In this document: one piece after another, positions 9,195-19,440 of the stretch | Layout: each line of letters starts with the position of its first letter | Position numbering within the stretch: the stretch's first letter is position 1 | Assembly (NCBI RefSeq): GCF_003325355.1 | Contig: NZ_CP030851.1 | Location: forward strand, 1 to 64,000 | From: Runella rosea | GTDB taxonomy: Bacteria > Bacteroidota > Bacteroidia > Cytophagales > Spirosomataceae | Length of the DNA stretch: 64,000 bases | Direction: 5' to 3' | The notes under the pieces: generated by a model | Database searches by the model: none | What the model saw: only the letters and a program-made list of their open reading frames with translations | What the model was told of the DNA's origin: nothing | Position numbers and translations under genes: made by a program

Positions 9195-10337
9195 TTATTG
9201 GCTTACCACGACACTTACACTTCCGATAAGTACTTGATAATTTCGCTCATTTTCTTTTTCAGCTTTTTTATAAGGTTGAAGCTTTATCTTGTAATTTTTT
9301 TTGGTCACATCCCTGAATACTCCAGCATCAAAAACTTGCTCTCCCGTTACGATTCCCCAGTGATTTCCCTTGTCATCGGATTCGAAATCTTCAACCATTG
9401 CCAAATTGGCCGTGGTTATTTCAATTTTCGGATAGTTTAATTTACTCAACCTTGTTAAATAATCTTCAACACTGCGAGAGGCCAATTTGACAGGGTTGTT
9501 GACTGAACTTACTTCCATTTGCGAGCCAGGTACGAATATCTTCAAGGCTTCTTTAATAGCCTCGTCTTTCTCCGATTTGCTCTTTGTTTTATCAACAATG
9601 TCATTGAGCAGCTTTGTAAGCTCAGTCACTTTTGCTATGGATCTGGCTTTGTATAATTTTTGCTCTTCGGGTGTCAGTTTTTTCTTTTCTTTACTTGGTG
9701 CAGCAGCTTCAATTTCAGGTTTGGGTGCTTGTGCTACGGAAGTTTGTGGTGAAGGCGCTGTTGTGGGTTTGAATGGCTCAGGGGTAGTTTTTTTCAACGT
9801 TCTGAGTTGCTGAAACTTTGCATAATTGGTTCGGAGGTTAACAACAACTTCGGTGGCATCTTTCAATAATTGATGACTTCCGTCCCGTTTGATAATTGCT
9901 AAAAGATCATCTCTATTAATAGCGGCCGAATTTCCGTCGGTAGTTCGATAATTTATGGCATCTCCATCACTGGTAATGGTACACGCAATGATTTCAAAAG
10001 GCGCAGCTTTTATTAAAATATCGTTCACAATTTTAGACCCACCTGCCTCATTATAAAATGAATTGATTTGCTCGAGCGCCTGAGCTTCATCTTTGGAAAG
10101 ATCTTCTACAATTAAATAGTTGCCGACTTGATTGAATGCCATTATTACCCGGTCTCTTCCCGTATTCCAAGACTTTGAACCTTCCAAAAGCATTCCTACT
10201 TTCTCCTCATTGGCCGATACCAATTTGCCTGCTCCTCCTGAACCAGTATTGAAATATAAATATTCCTGGGCCTGACTTTGCAGGCAGAGGGCGATGCCAA
10301 CTAAAAGCCCTATGCCTAATCGCTGTAAAAATTTCAT
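9195..10337 (-). CDS. Exported protein of unknown function
   Basis: Start set at 10337 because it gives a clean signal peptide (MKFLQRLGIGLLVG...QSQAQ); the longer frame from 10394 has no support. The mature protein has an N-terminal beta-rich domain (YLYFNTGSGGAGK) with long Ala/Glu-rich helices, a Pro/Thr-rich low-complexity linker (~residues 200-230), a Lys/Glu-rich helical stretch and a C-terminal beta domain ending GSVSVVVSQ. No family recognised. Its place between the OmpA-like and PD40 genes suggests a periplasmic or outer-membrane part of the same assembly. Confidence 0.6.
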   Translation of the reverse strand: MKFLQRLGIGLLVGIALCLQSQAQEYLYFNTGSGGAGKLVSANEEKVGMLLEGSKSWNTGRDRVIMAFNQVGNYLIVEDLSKDEAQALEQINSFYNEAGGSKIVNDILIKAAPFEIIACTITSDGDAINYRTTDGNSAAINRDDLLAIIKRDGSHQLLKDATEVVVNLRTNYAKFQQLRTLKKTTPEPFKPTTAPSPQTSVAQAPKPEIEAAAPSKEKKKLTPEEQKLYKARSIAKVTELTKLLNDIVDKTKSKSEKDEAIKEALKIFVPGSQMEVSSVNNPVKLASRSVEDYLTRLSKLNYPKIEITTANLAMVEDFESDDKGNHWGIVTGEQVFDAGVFRDVTKKNYKIKLQPYKKAEKENERNYQVLIGSVSVVVSQ

Positions 10338-10369
10338 GATGCTTAATGTTAGTGGTTTCAATAGGTTAG

Positions 10370-11348
10370 CTATTTTTTCATTTTGAAGCGCCATATCTGG
10401 TATTTTGAGGCTTTGGCTCCTCGATCTGAGCTGAAATAGATATAGTCGTCAATCGACCAATAAGGTGCAAAATCGTTTGATTTATTGACGGTATATTGGC
10501 GCAGATTTTCCCCGTTGACATCTATTACATAGATGTCGGCATCTGTTTTGTTTTTCTTAGTCAATTGAAAGATGAGATTTTTACTATCAGGGCTCCAGTT
10601 GGGGTTAGTGGCATACCCAAGATTGACGTCCGTGATTTGGCGAGGCGAGTCTCCTTCAATCGACATGATCCAGAGCGTACCAGTTTCTCTGGATTTACTT
10701 TTGTCCAAATCATATTTTACAAAAGTGATGTTTTTGCCATCAGGTGAAACCTTTGGAAAACTGCCCTCACCAATCATTTTTAGCTCTTTACTCTTGAGGT
10801 CTTTCAGCCAAATTTGGTTTTTTTTCACAGCGACTCCATCATACACTTTAGACGATTTTTGGGAAGCTACAGCGTAGGTTTTTGGGGTGGCACCTTTTTC
10901 AAAAAACAATTAGATTCCCATCTGGCGACCAGGATGGATTGTATTCATCATCATCGGTATTGGTCACTTGGGTGATGGCTTTGCCTTTACCTGCTTCGAT
11001 ATAATAGATATCGAAATTGTTTTTATCAAAGTATTGAAAGACAATTCGATTATTAGCATTGCAAAAAGCAGGAGCAAGATTTACATTTTTTCCAGAGGTT
11101 TTCTGTACAACGGCTTTTGTCAGTACTTTCTCTTTCATGTATAGATTGAAAGAACCGTCTTCTTCGCGGGAAACATACACTAGATTTTCTCCCAGATCTC
11201 CTCCGTAGGGGTATAAACAGGGTTTATCGGAGTCGCTGATTTGGGTAAGTGCATCAAAGTTCTCACCTTCAGAGGTCATTAGGAAGGCTTTAGGCGCACA
11301 TCCTCCCAATACTGCAGATGCCAAAATAAGGGATAATATCTTTTTCAT
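10370..11348 (-). CDS. PD40/TolB-like beta-propeller lipoprotein (frameshifted)
   Basis: Lipoprotein signal with lipobox (MKKILSLILASAVLGGC) followed by WD40-like PD40 blades: repeated NPSWSPDG / PNWSPDSKN / PYWSIDD motifs, as in TolB and PorE-type beta-propellers. The frame breaks in the six As (plus strand) at 10901-10906; with five, the reading is SPDGNLIVFEKGATPK and the product is 325 residues. The second part ends IWRFKMKK. Such propellers scaffold partner binding in the periplasm; combined with the OmpA-domain neighbour this resembles split-up PorE-like architecture, an inference only. The break is probably a sequencing error. Confidence 0.78.
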
Positions 11349-11405
11349 AGGTAATCGGTTGAAAATTTGAAAAAATTTGATTGAAGACTTAGGGTATTGT
11401 AAGGG

Positions 11406-13175
11406 TCATAATAATTTGATTTCCAAGTGTTTTAAGATGATAGATTCGTTGGAAGTAGAGGCTTTAAAATAGAATCCTATGTTCCAGGTTTTGGAATCTC
11501 TTTCGAGACGCGGAAATTTAACTTTTGCAAAGGGGAGTGCTTGGTCATTGACTAAGTAAAAAAAATCATCCCCCACCTTTTTTAGGGTCAACTTTACCTG
11601 ATTGTCAGTCAACTCTGGTAATTGGTTTTTAACTCCTTTCATCAAATCGTCAGGAGTATCTTCTTCGATGTCGTTGATTTCAAAAATCTTTTTGGCGGTA
11701 TTGATTTTAAAATAAGCGTAGTTTTTGGGGTCCATGTATTGCCACACAATGCCCAGTTCGGGCATTGAACGTAAATCGGATAACTCAAAAATGGCCTCTA
11801 TTTCGAAGGGCTTTTTATAAAAATCGTGAGATACTGGCGTATGTAAAAACCCAGCCTGTGCCTGCGGGCTTGGTGTACTTCTTACCGAAAAACTATTTTT
11901 GTCTTTGAAATGAGTAGTTGTAAAATTACTACTGTTGGAGAATTTCCATAACTTGTCATTATCAGGACTACAGGTAAAGTCTTGAAAAACAGCATTATAT
12001 TTAACCCCAGTTTCACTCATGAATTCGCCTTGGTTACTGGGGCAACCTCCTATGTACTCAATAGCAGAATGGAATTTGTCATTGAGAAAAAGTTGTTGAG
12101 TAGCTTTTTCCAACCCAGAGCCAGGATCAATGCCGCCAATTAATGTACCTATTTGTTTGCCATTTTTATCAAAGATATATTCTGTAAAACTTTTCCGCCG
12201 TCCATCAAAAGCATATTGTGCTTGGGAAATCGTTTGCCCCTCTTTATTAAATTTAGACTCTGATTCTAAACGACCTTTGTTGTATTTACAAATTCGTTTT
12301 GCACCGTCTTCCTCGTAAAATTCACAGGTACCGTCAAACTTATTATTGTTGGCTTCGTCATCGTTGTTGTAACGATCATACTGGCCCTTAAACTTGGGCT
12401 TATTGCTATCTGTATAGAAGTCTTCGACCCATCCTTTGGGTTGTCGTGAACTAGGGTCAAATTGAGCTACTCGGTAGAAGTACGCTTTCTCTTTACTCGT
12501 ATACCGGTTTTGTTTACTGAAATACATTTTTTCTGACCCTCCCAACGGCTTTAGGTCGGCTTTGACGCCCTCCACGGGCTGAAAGGAAAGGGTATTGTCG
12601 GTGACTATGTTATCCACTTTCGGCTTGGGTTCAGGCGTCTTTTTTTTGGGGGGTACTGTAGCTTCAGTTTTTTTGGGGGCTGATACAGGTTTGGTTTCGG
12701 TACTTGCGATTTCTTTGGGTTCAGTTGGTTTTTTCTCCCTTTTTTTACTTCTCGAAACTGCTACTGATTCATTTTCAAGGGATTCTGTTTCTGTAGATAC
12801 TTCTTTTGGAGGAATGAATGAATTTTTCTTACTCTTTATATCTGATGCAATGGTCTGTTCGGTAAGGGTATCGGGTTCTCCCTTTTTGGGCTTTTTATTT
12901 CGTTTGCTTCTTTTGGAATTAGTCTCAGGTACTGCTGTTTCAGAAGAATTTGCCACAACAGTTGTTGGTTGATTATCAATAGGTTTAATAGTAGGAATGT
13001 CTTTTTTTACCTCGGCCACTGCTTTTTCGAGCTCAGGAGTAGTTTCAAACAACGTCAAGGTATTGACTCTCTTCCACGCACTGATTGCCACTAGTGTTTT
13101 CAGCTTCTCCTGACTTTGGGCAGTGAAACTGAAAAGAAGAAAAACAAAAGCTATTTTGTAAAGGTATTTCATCAT
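11406..13175 (-). CDS. Exported protein with Lys/Pro-rich linker and LamG-like C-terminal domain
   Basis: Signal peptide (MMKYLYKIAFVFLLF...AQSQ). Residues ~60-200 are a low-complexity, highly charged linker (KRSKRNKKPKKG, KKREKKP, PKKKTPEPK). Residues ~220-330 contain MORN/YwqK-like short strands (FYEEDGAKRICKYNKG). The last ~150 residues look like a concanavalin-like sandwich (NYAYFKIN, WNIGFYFKAS). No definite family. It overlaps the formylglycine-enzyme-like gene upstream by 4 bp (ATGA), so the two are co-translated. It probably belongs to the same exported complex as its neighbours; function unknown. Confidence 0.62.
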   Translation of the reverse strand: MMKYLYKIAFVFLLFSFTAQSQEKLKTLVAISAWKRVNTLTLFETTPELEKAVAEVKKDIPTIKPIDNQPTTVVANSSETAVPETNSKRSKRNKKPKKGEPDTLTEQTIASDIKSKKNSFIPPKEVSTETESLENESVAVSRSKKREKKPTEPKEIASTETKPVSAPKKTEATVPPKKKTPEPKPKVDNIVTDNTLSFQPVEGVKADLKPLGGSEKMYFSKQNRYTSKEKAYFYRVAQFDPSSRQPKGWVEDFYTDSNKPKFKGQYDRYNNDDEANNNKFDGTCEFYEEDGAKRICKYNKGRLESESKFNKEGQTISQAQYAFDGRRKSFTEYIFDKNGKQIGTLIGGIDPGSGLEKATQQLFLNDKFHSAIEYIGGCPSNQGEFMSETGVKYNAVFQDFTCSPDNDKLWKFSNSSNFTTTHFKDKNSFSVRSTPSPQAQAGFLHTPVSHDFYKKPFEIEAIFELSDLRSMPELGIVWQYMDPKNYAYFKINTAKKIFEINDIEEDTPDDLMKGVKNQLPELTDNQVKLTLKKVGDDFFYLVNDQALPFAKVKFPRLERDSKTWNIGFYFKASTSNESIILKHLEIKLL

Positions 13176-13962
13176 TTTTCTATAATTTCCATGACAACTC
13201 TAAAACCTACGCGCGGGTCGGGCAGTGGATAGTTTTGCGATTTCTCCACGGTGCTATCTTCTAGATAATCCGCCCAACTTCCCCCTTTGATTATCCCTGA
13301 ATCCGTCATTTCTGCAACATTCCCTATTACATGGTAAAGTCCGAGTTTATTGGAGGGTATTCTTTGACAGGTGCCTGAAATGGGTAGCCGTCACAATCAT
13401 AGCACACATCGATTCCGTGCCAATGAAACTTAATATTACATAGTACAGGCTTGCCTTTAGGATTTGTATAAGGCATATTGCCCTGCCATGGTAAATTGTG
13501 ATTGGGTAAAGGGGAAGCAAAACGGAGCCATTCCAACTCAGTTGGCAACCGAAATACAACTTTCTTAAATTTACGCGAAAGTTGAGCATGATAAGTTTTC
13601 GTTTGCCAGTTGCAATAAGCTTGGGCTGCCTCCTTTGTGATATTCACAATGGGGTACTGATCAAAGGCAGGATGAGAAGAATAGTATTCAAGCATTGGAT
13701 CTCCCCCATTCGTCTTGAAAGCACGCCTCCAAGCCAATGAATCATACAAACACAAGTTGTATTTTTCGGTTTGGCCCATTGTTAGCAGCGATTTCAGAAA
13801 TTGACGATATTGACCATTGCTTACTTCGTATTTACATACAAAAATAAGCTTGGTCTGCTCTTTCATTTGATTGTGTACAAGCGGTACAAAGTCTTTATCC
13901 TTCTGAGCACGTAAAAACAAAGCATTCAAAAGCGACAGTAAAATCATCAAATGAATTTTCAT
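13172..13962 (-). CDS. Formylglycine-generating-enzyme (SUMF1)-fold exported protein (frameshifted)
   Basis: SUMF1/FGE-sulfatase fold. The first part reads FVCKYEVSNGQYRQF, PIVNITKEAAQAYCNW and FRLPTELEWLRFA, which are the signature blocks of the family. The frame then breaks near 13350-13351; one added base gives NKLGLYHVIGNVAEMT, KGGSWADY and RVGFRVV, the classic C-terminal blocks, and a 263-residue protein. In Bacteroidota this fold is often non-catalytic and used as a gliding/secretion component (GldJ/GldK-like); this copy is too divergent to assign. Signal peptide present (MKIHLMILLSLLNALFLRAQ). It overlaps both neighbours by 4 bp. Confidence 0.78.
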
Positions 13963-16900
13963 TGTTTTACAATTTTTTTGGTGATTGTTTTTGAACCTTC
14001 CTTAATTTCTAAATAATAAACCCCACTGGGTAAATGGCCCAACTGATAGTTTTCTTGAGGCCTGTTCAGATTAAAACTTTGCAATTGTTGACCGCTGCTG
14101 TTCCAAAGTGCTACCGTGGCAGAAACTGTCGAACTCGCTTTGTTTTCTACCGTTATTCCGTTGCTGACGGGATTGGGATATACGTTCCATTCGTCATTGA
14201 GCAGTGGATTGAGGGCCGTTGCTATGGTTACGGCATAGGCAAACGAATATTTGGTGCCGCATCCGTTACGGTTGGCTCTTACCATATAAGTTCCCAGTTT
14301 GGCTCCCAACAGGATTCGGCCCGTAGCATTGGCTTCTAGGGCATAGCCTGCCGAGTCTGCTAATGAGCCAGCATTGCCTGCTTTATAGTACCATTCATAT
14401 TTGCCATCACTGCTTTCGGTGGCTTCCAATGTGTTGTAATCCAGTACAATAATGCCCGAACGGGCGGGTTTGAGGGTTAGCTTGCTGACGGGTGAAGTGG
14501 CCTTGCAGCCATCCTTGACAATGCTGACTGTGTAGTTGGATTCATTCCCCAACACTAGGGTATTTCCAGTATATTCGACAACTTTTCCAGTATTGAGTGT
14601 ATTGGCACCGATTCCCGTTTTGACCGAGCGCGTATCCTGTATCCATTCGTAGTTGTACAACCCTGTATAGCGCGTATCCGAAGCGGTCGCCGTGAGCGGG
14701 ATGGGACGGTCGTCACACAGTGCAGGGGGATTATTGGGTGTGATGTTGACGGCAAAATTGCTTAGAGCTTCAATGGCTATCCTTTGAGGGGAGGTAGCCG
14801 TGCAGATATTATTGAAATTGGCTACGGCGTAGTATTGCCCAGTTTGGGTGGGCGTGTAGCTATTGCCCGTATTAGTACCCGAAGCATCGCCATTATCGCG
14901 TTTCCAAGTAATGACTGCTGTGCTTAAATTGGAAACAGCCTGCAGCACCATCGGTATGCTATTGGCGCCATTGCACACAATGATGGGGTTGGACATATTG
15001 GGGGGTTACGGTCACTTTTAATTCTTCTTCGCGGGGACTTACACTTGCCTCGGCATAACAGGCACCGCGCGATAGAAAGACGGTATAAGTACCCGCATTG
15101 TCTACCACGTATTTGGAGGGGTCACCGTTTATTTTTCCGCCCCCACTCCAGCGGTAGCTAGTGCCCGCGCTGCTATCGCTCAGTGCTGCGATTTCAAGAC
15201 CTGTAGCTTTATTACAGATAATGGCAGGATTGGGGGTTATTTTAACATTTTTAAAAGCGGGGTCAACCGCTATTTTGATTTGTTGTGCGGTCTTTTTCTC
15301 GGCGCATCCACTACCGGTCAGCGTTACTTCCAACCGATAGAGCCCAGGTGTTGTCACTTGGAGTGTATTGCCTTTTTGGGCGGTGAGTTCTGTCCTGCTT
15401 TCCGCTCCACCAAACCATTTATAGGTAAAATTTTCGGGTGTGTTAGGAATACTGGTACCGTCAAGGGCTGCCGTAATGGTAGAGAATTCACCGCTACAAA
15501 TGCGAATATCGGAAGGAGAGGTAATGATGGTGCCTGTTGAACTGATGTTGGGCACAAAAAAACCAGATTCTACTTTTACGGTTGATTCCTTACTACACAC
15601 CCCCGGTTGAAGATGACCTTATATTCTCCTGCCTGACTTACTTTCCCAACGGCAGCAGAGGCGGTTACCGCGGGTCCCTGCCATTGGAAGGTAATACCAT
15701 CGAGAGGGGTATCGGCTACCGCTGACAGGTCAATGGCTGTTTCTTCAGGCGCACCGCAAATGATAGCGCGCATTTTACCGGTTGGTAAGGTTATTTTTTG
15801 CCCTGTAATAGCTCGATCTACCCTGACGGCAACTTCGGATGATATTTTAGCACTGCAACCAGTTCCTTTGGCCGTGATTTCCACTTTATATTTAAAGGGG
15901 CCAAGTTCATTGGGGAGTGTGAGCGTAGGCGTGTTGGTGCCGATATCTAGCCCTTCGCGTTTCCATTTATAATCAAAACGACCGGGGTCGTTGGAGTTGG
16001 CCGTAAGCGTAATGGGGGCATCGGAGCAAAAGGCTGCGGGAGCTGGAGCAATGTTTTGATCGTAGGTGTTAAATTCTACATTGATGTCTTTCTGTTTGGA
16101 ACATGCACCCCTGTTCATATTAATGACATAACGTCCCGCCTGACTGACGGTCAACGTTTTATCGTTAGCATTGCTCACACCAGGGCCTTCCCAACGATAA
16201 CTGACATTGGTTTGTAAAGCGCTAAGAACAATAGACGGTTCTTCTGGAGCACCGCATATAATTGGGCGTGACTTGTTTGCGGGAAGTGCAATGGCTTCAT
16301 CACTTATGGGCACACTGGCTTCTATGCGTTTGGTCTCCGAGGTTTTTGGCGAGCAGCCCGTTCCCTTGGATTTGATGGACACTGTAAAGTTCCATGCTCC
16401 CGTTTCGCCGGAAGTGAGGTTCAGGGAGGAGGAATTGCCGCCAATCGTAACACCCTCCCGTTTCCATTCGTAGTCAAAGCGGTTACCATCGTCGGAGTTG
16501 GCGCGTAAAGTAATGGGTGCATCGGCGCAATAGGCCGCTGGAACTGATGCAATGTTGGGGTCGTAGTTGTTGTCCTGTACCTCAATGGATTTTTGGCGGT
16601 TGCAAGCCCCACGTGTCATAGTAACAACGTACTTGCCCGATTGGTTGATCGTTGCCGACTGGCTGTTAGCGTTGAATCCTCCACCTTCGCGTTGCCATTG
16701 GTAATTGATTCCGCCTTCTCCCGGTTGAGCGGTGAGGGTGAGGGTCGTCGGGTCTGGAGCACCGCAGATGATGGGGCGTTCTTTGGAAAGGGTAATATTC
16801 TGATCTGGAATGGGAGTATCAAAGTTAAATCGTACGGGGCCAGCATTTTTAGCAGGACAGGCGGCGGCAGCACCCGTTGGTTTGATGCTGACGCTGTAAT

Positions 16901-18071
16901 TGCCGGTTTCGCGGGCGTCAATTTGTTGCCCGTTTCCTGCCCCTTGTCCGTCGCGGGTCCACGTATAATCAAAAGAGCCGTTCCCGTTAGGTTCTGCTCT
17001 TACACTGATAGCATCGCCATAACATTTACTTTGAGAAGCCGTTGGGATTGAGGGATTGAATGTAAAGACCTGAACGGATTGACTTTTCTGCACACTTGCA
17101 CAAACTCTGTCACTGCCATTTCCTCTTCTTTGAACAGTTACTGTATATGTTGTACTGCTTTGCGGGGTAGGGTTATAGGTGGTACTGTTGGAAGGCCAAC
17201 CATTGTTGCCATCTACAAAGAGGTTTCCACTGACCCCCGTTATTTGTAAAGCGATTTGTTTGGCGCTGCAAAGTAAGGTTTCGCTGATTGTTAAGTTGGG
17301 ATTAACGGGGCTAAACGCAGAAAAAGTGCTGGATTGAGTAACTGATAAAGCGGCAACTCGAAAATAGATTTGAGTACCGTTTGCAATACCTGCCGGTACG
17401 GTCCAATTAATGGTTCCCCAAGTATCAAAATCATTATCTGAGGTAACGGTACCGATTTGTGTTTGTGAACCTCCGATATTTGCTACCACCACGGCCGTTG
17501 TAGGTGCACTGCCCCGAATGGTAAGCGAAAGCGTAGTGCCAGCGCAGACGGAACTGCCTGTGATGCCGCTTGTGCTTTGTACAAAAGAAGGGGAGCCGAA
17601 GTCAGTAAAATTTAAAGAAACACCTTTAGCCCCCGATGTACCTGAACCTGAACCGGCAGCAGAAATAGTAAGATTACAGGAAATAGGGGAAGCACCAGTG
17701 AAATTAATGCTTAGAGTAGCACGAAGATAGGTTTTTGTATTAGGATTACTATTGCAAAAATAGGAAAACCCTGATTGATCAAAAGTTACGCTTCCCCCTG
17801 AGATTGATCCTGATTCGCTATAATCGTAAGTATTTCCCCCGCTAGTGCAATTCAGGCAAGTAGATGAGAATTCAACATAAGCAAATGTTTTAGATCTAAC
17901 TGTAACTGTAATATTTGAAATCCTGATTTGGTGTTGACTGCAACTTCCTACTGCTTGAAGTTGCATAGTAAAATCACTAATACTTCCAGTATATACTCCT
18001 GCAATTGCTTTAGCGATAGCTGTAGTGCAAAGAAAAATAGATAAGAATGTTCTGGTAAAAGTTTTCATCAT
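13959..18071 (-). CDS. Giant multi-Ig surface protein with T9SS sorting domain (two frameshifts)
   Basis: About 1,370 residues once two compensating one-base shifts are corrected. Start at 18071 (two tandem ATGs) gives a signal peptide (MKTFTRTFLSIFLC...IAG). The N-terminal ~300 residues are beta-rich. They are followed by several near-identical Ig-like repeats of roughly 95 residues with RYVINMNRGAC, RFDYEWKREG and ICGAPEE motifs. The last ~75 residues form a type A T9SS C-terminal domain (WNVYPNPVSNG ... GVYYLEIKEGSKTITKKIVKQ). Breaks: five Gs in coding sense at 15600-15604 (six expected) and six Cs at 15000-15005 (five expected). It should be exported by the type IX system and attached to the surface, probably as an adhesin or filament. 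Confidence 0.82.
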
Positions 18072-18150
18072 AACCACATGTTTCAAAGCGAGTAAATGAG
18101 TAAAGAGCACTAATCATTTTATGATACAAGATTAGAGAAAAAGGAAAGGC

Positions 18151-18180
18151 CAAAAAATACGTCATTTGACGTATTTTTTG
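18151..18180. promoter_or_regulatory. Palindromic operator candidate in divergent promoter region
   Basis: A 30-bp palindrome with 14-bp arms (CAAAAAATACGTCA) around a 2-nt centre lies between the divergent genes starting at 18071 (-) and 18245 (+). The core ATACGTCA-TT-TGACGTAT is repeated at 28272-28313 next to a two-component pair. It has no GC-rich stem followed by a one-sided T-tract, so a binding site for a dimeric regulator fits better than a terminator. Binding is not shown. Confidence 0.6.
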
Positions 18181-18244
18181 TTTTTAGGGATTTCTCGTAT
18201 TTGCATTGCATTTATCATTGAGTATTAAACAATGAACATTTATC

Positions 18245-18619
18245 ATGGAGTGGCACCCTAGTTTAGGTAAGTTGATTGGTATTTATAAATTATTGATTTT
18301 TTGTGGTTTAAGTGGGTTGATGGGGTGCGAGACATTTCAAAAAGTGGACTTTCAGGAAGAACGCTGTAAGCAAGCTCCCGAAGGAACCGTTGCGGCTATT
18401 AAAGGGCAAAGCCTACGCTGGGAATTTGGTCTGACTGGAATCAGCAATACTGTAGAGACCGAGGCCATCCGGGTGGTATGGACCATTGAAGGCAAAGCTT
18501 TTGCCGCTCAGCGGGTATCGTATCAGTTTGATAAGCGCGGCGAACAAAAAATAACTGTTGTACTGACCAATCGGTGCTTGATGCAGACGATCAAAGAAAC
18601 TACCATAACCGTAAATTGA
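18245..18619 (+). CDS. Small lipoprotein with PKD-like fold
   Basis: 124 residues with a hydrophobic leader and lipobox (CGLSGLMGC, Cys at residue 28), then a beta-rich domain resembling one PKD/Ig unit (GISNTVETEAIRVVWTIEG, KRGEQKITVVLTN). First gene of a plus-strand run with a membrane protein, a Ser/Thr kinase and a muramidase; the next gene starts 2 bp after its stop. Probably anchored in the outer or inner membrane by the lipid; function unknown. The palindrome at 18151-18180 lies 65 bp upstream. Confidence 0.65.
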   Translation: MEWHPSLGKLIGIYKLLIFCGLSGLMGCETFQKVDFQEERCKQAPEGTVAAIKGQSLRWEFGLTGISNTVETEAIRVVWTIEGKAFAAQRVSYQFDKRGEQKITVVLTNRCLMQTIKETTITVN

Positions 18620-18621
18620 AC

Positions 18622-19425
18622 ATGAAAAAGTGGCTGTTTATGGGGGCTGGATTGTGGCTGCTAACGATTGTGGCGGTTGTGGCTCAGCCGCGCATTAGTA
18701 AGGTACGGTTTGAGGTAAACCCTAAAGCAAAAATCGTTGAAATCAAATATGATGTATTTGGGATAAAAATGAATGATTCTATTTATGTCACCGTAACGGG
18801 CAAAGTATCGGGTAATATCGTTCCTCGCGCCCTAAGCGGAGCCGTCGGTCGGCGGGTGAAGCCTGGTTCAGATCGCCAGATTTTTTGGGATGTAGTGGCT
18901 GATGGCGTGAAAATAGACGAGGAAATCGAAATAAAAGTCTTATTGGAGCTGTCGGACGCTTTAACATTGGCCGCCCGTGATACCAGCAAACGTCCGAACA
19001 AACCTGTTGTAAAAAAAGACCGAAAAAGTATTAATGGAGGCGCATTATTGGTCTTGGGGGGAGGTTTAGCCGCGGGAGGAGGTTTGTACTATTGGAGTAC
19101 ATTAATGAAAGCAAAAAGCCTTGAGTCGTATGACTTGTATAAACTCCGGAATTGGAACCACAAAGGGGACATAACCGTAGGGACAGACACCGAGCTGCAA
19201 CGTCGGCTGACGGCTTCTATTGAACAATCCAATGCTGATTTTAAGAAAGCGAAAACCCAACTGACGCTTTCGAAGGTCATGCTGGTGGGAGGGATAGCCA
19301 TTGCCGTGGCTGATGCTTTTTTTACCATCCCATCCCTAATGAAAAATAATAATAACAGGGTAGGAGTGCATTTGGACGTGAGCTCTTGGGGAGTGGCATC
19401 AGCAGGGGTAAAAGTTAAATTTTAA
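18622..19425 (+). CDS. Exported membrane protein of unknown function
   Basis: Start at 18622 (MKKWLFMGAGLWLLT) gives a signal sequence and a position just after the previous stop; an upstream start at 18574 overlaps that gene. The N-terminal half is beta-rich (ISKVRFEVNPKAKIVEIKYDVFG; GRRVKPGSDRQIFWDV), like the conserved N-terminal domain of many Bacteroidota kinase-linked proteins that rephrase fibronectin-like modules. A Gly-rich hydrophobic segment (~residues 140-160, GGALLVLGGGLAAGGG) and a second one (~220-238) are probable transmembrane helices. It lies 15 bp before the kinase gene. No family assigned. Confidence 0.6.
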   Translation: MKKWLFMGAGLWLLTIVAVVAQPRISKVRFEVNPKAKIVEIKYDVFGIKMNDSIYVTVTGKVSGNIVPRALSGAVGRRVKPGSDRQIFWDVVADGVKIDEEIEIKVLLELSDALTLAARDTSKRPNKPVVKKDRKSINGGALLVLGGGLAAGGGLYYWSTLMKAKSLESYDLYKLRNWNHKGDITVGTDTELQRRLTASIEQSNADFKKAKTQLTLSKVMLVGGIAIAVADAFFTIPSLMKNNNNRVGVHLDVSSWGVASAGVKVKF

Positions 19426-19440
19426 GTAGATATCAAATCC

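Noticed and set aside
10901-10906. Programmed frameshift in the PD40 gene
   Set aside because: No known programmed site in this family and many unrelated genes here show the same homopolymer change, so an error is simpler.
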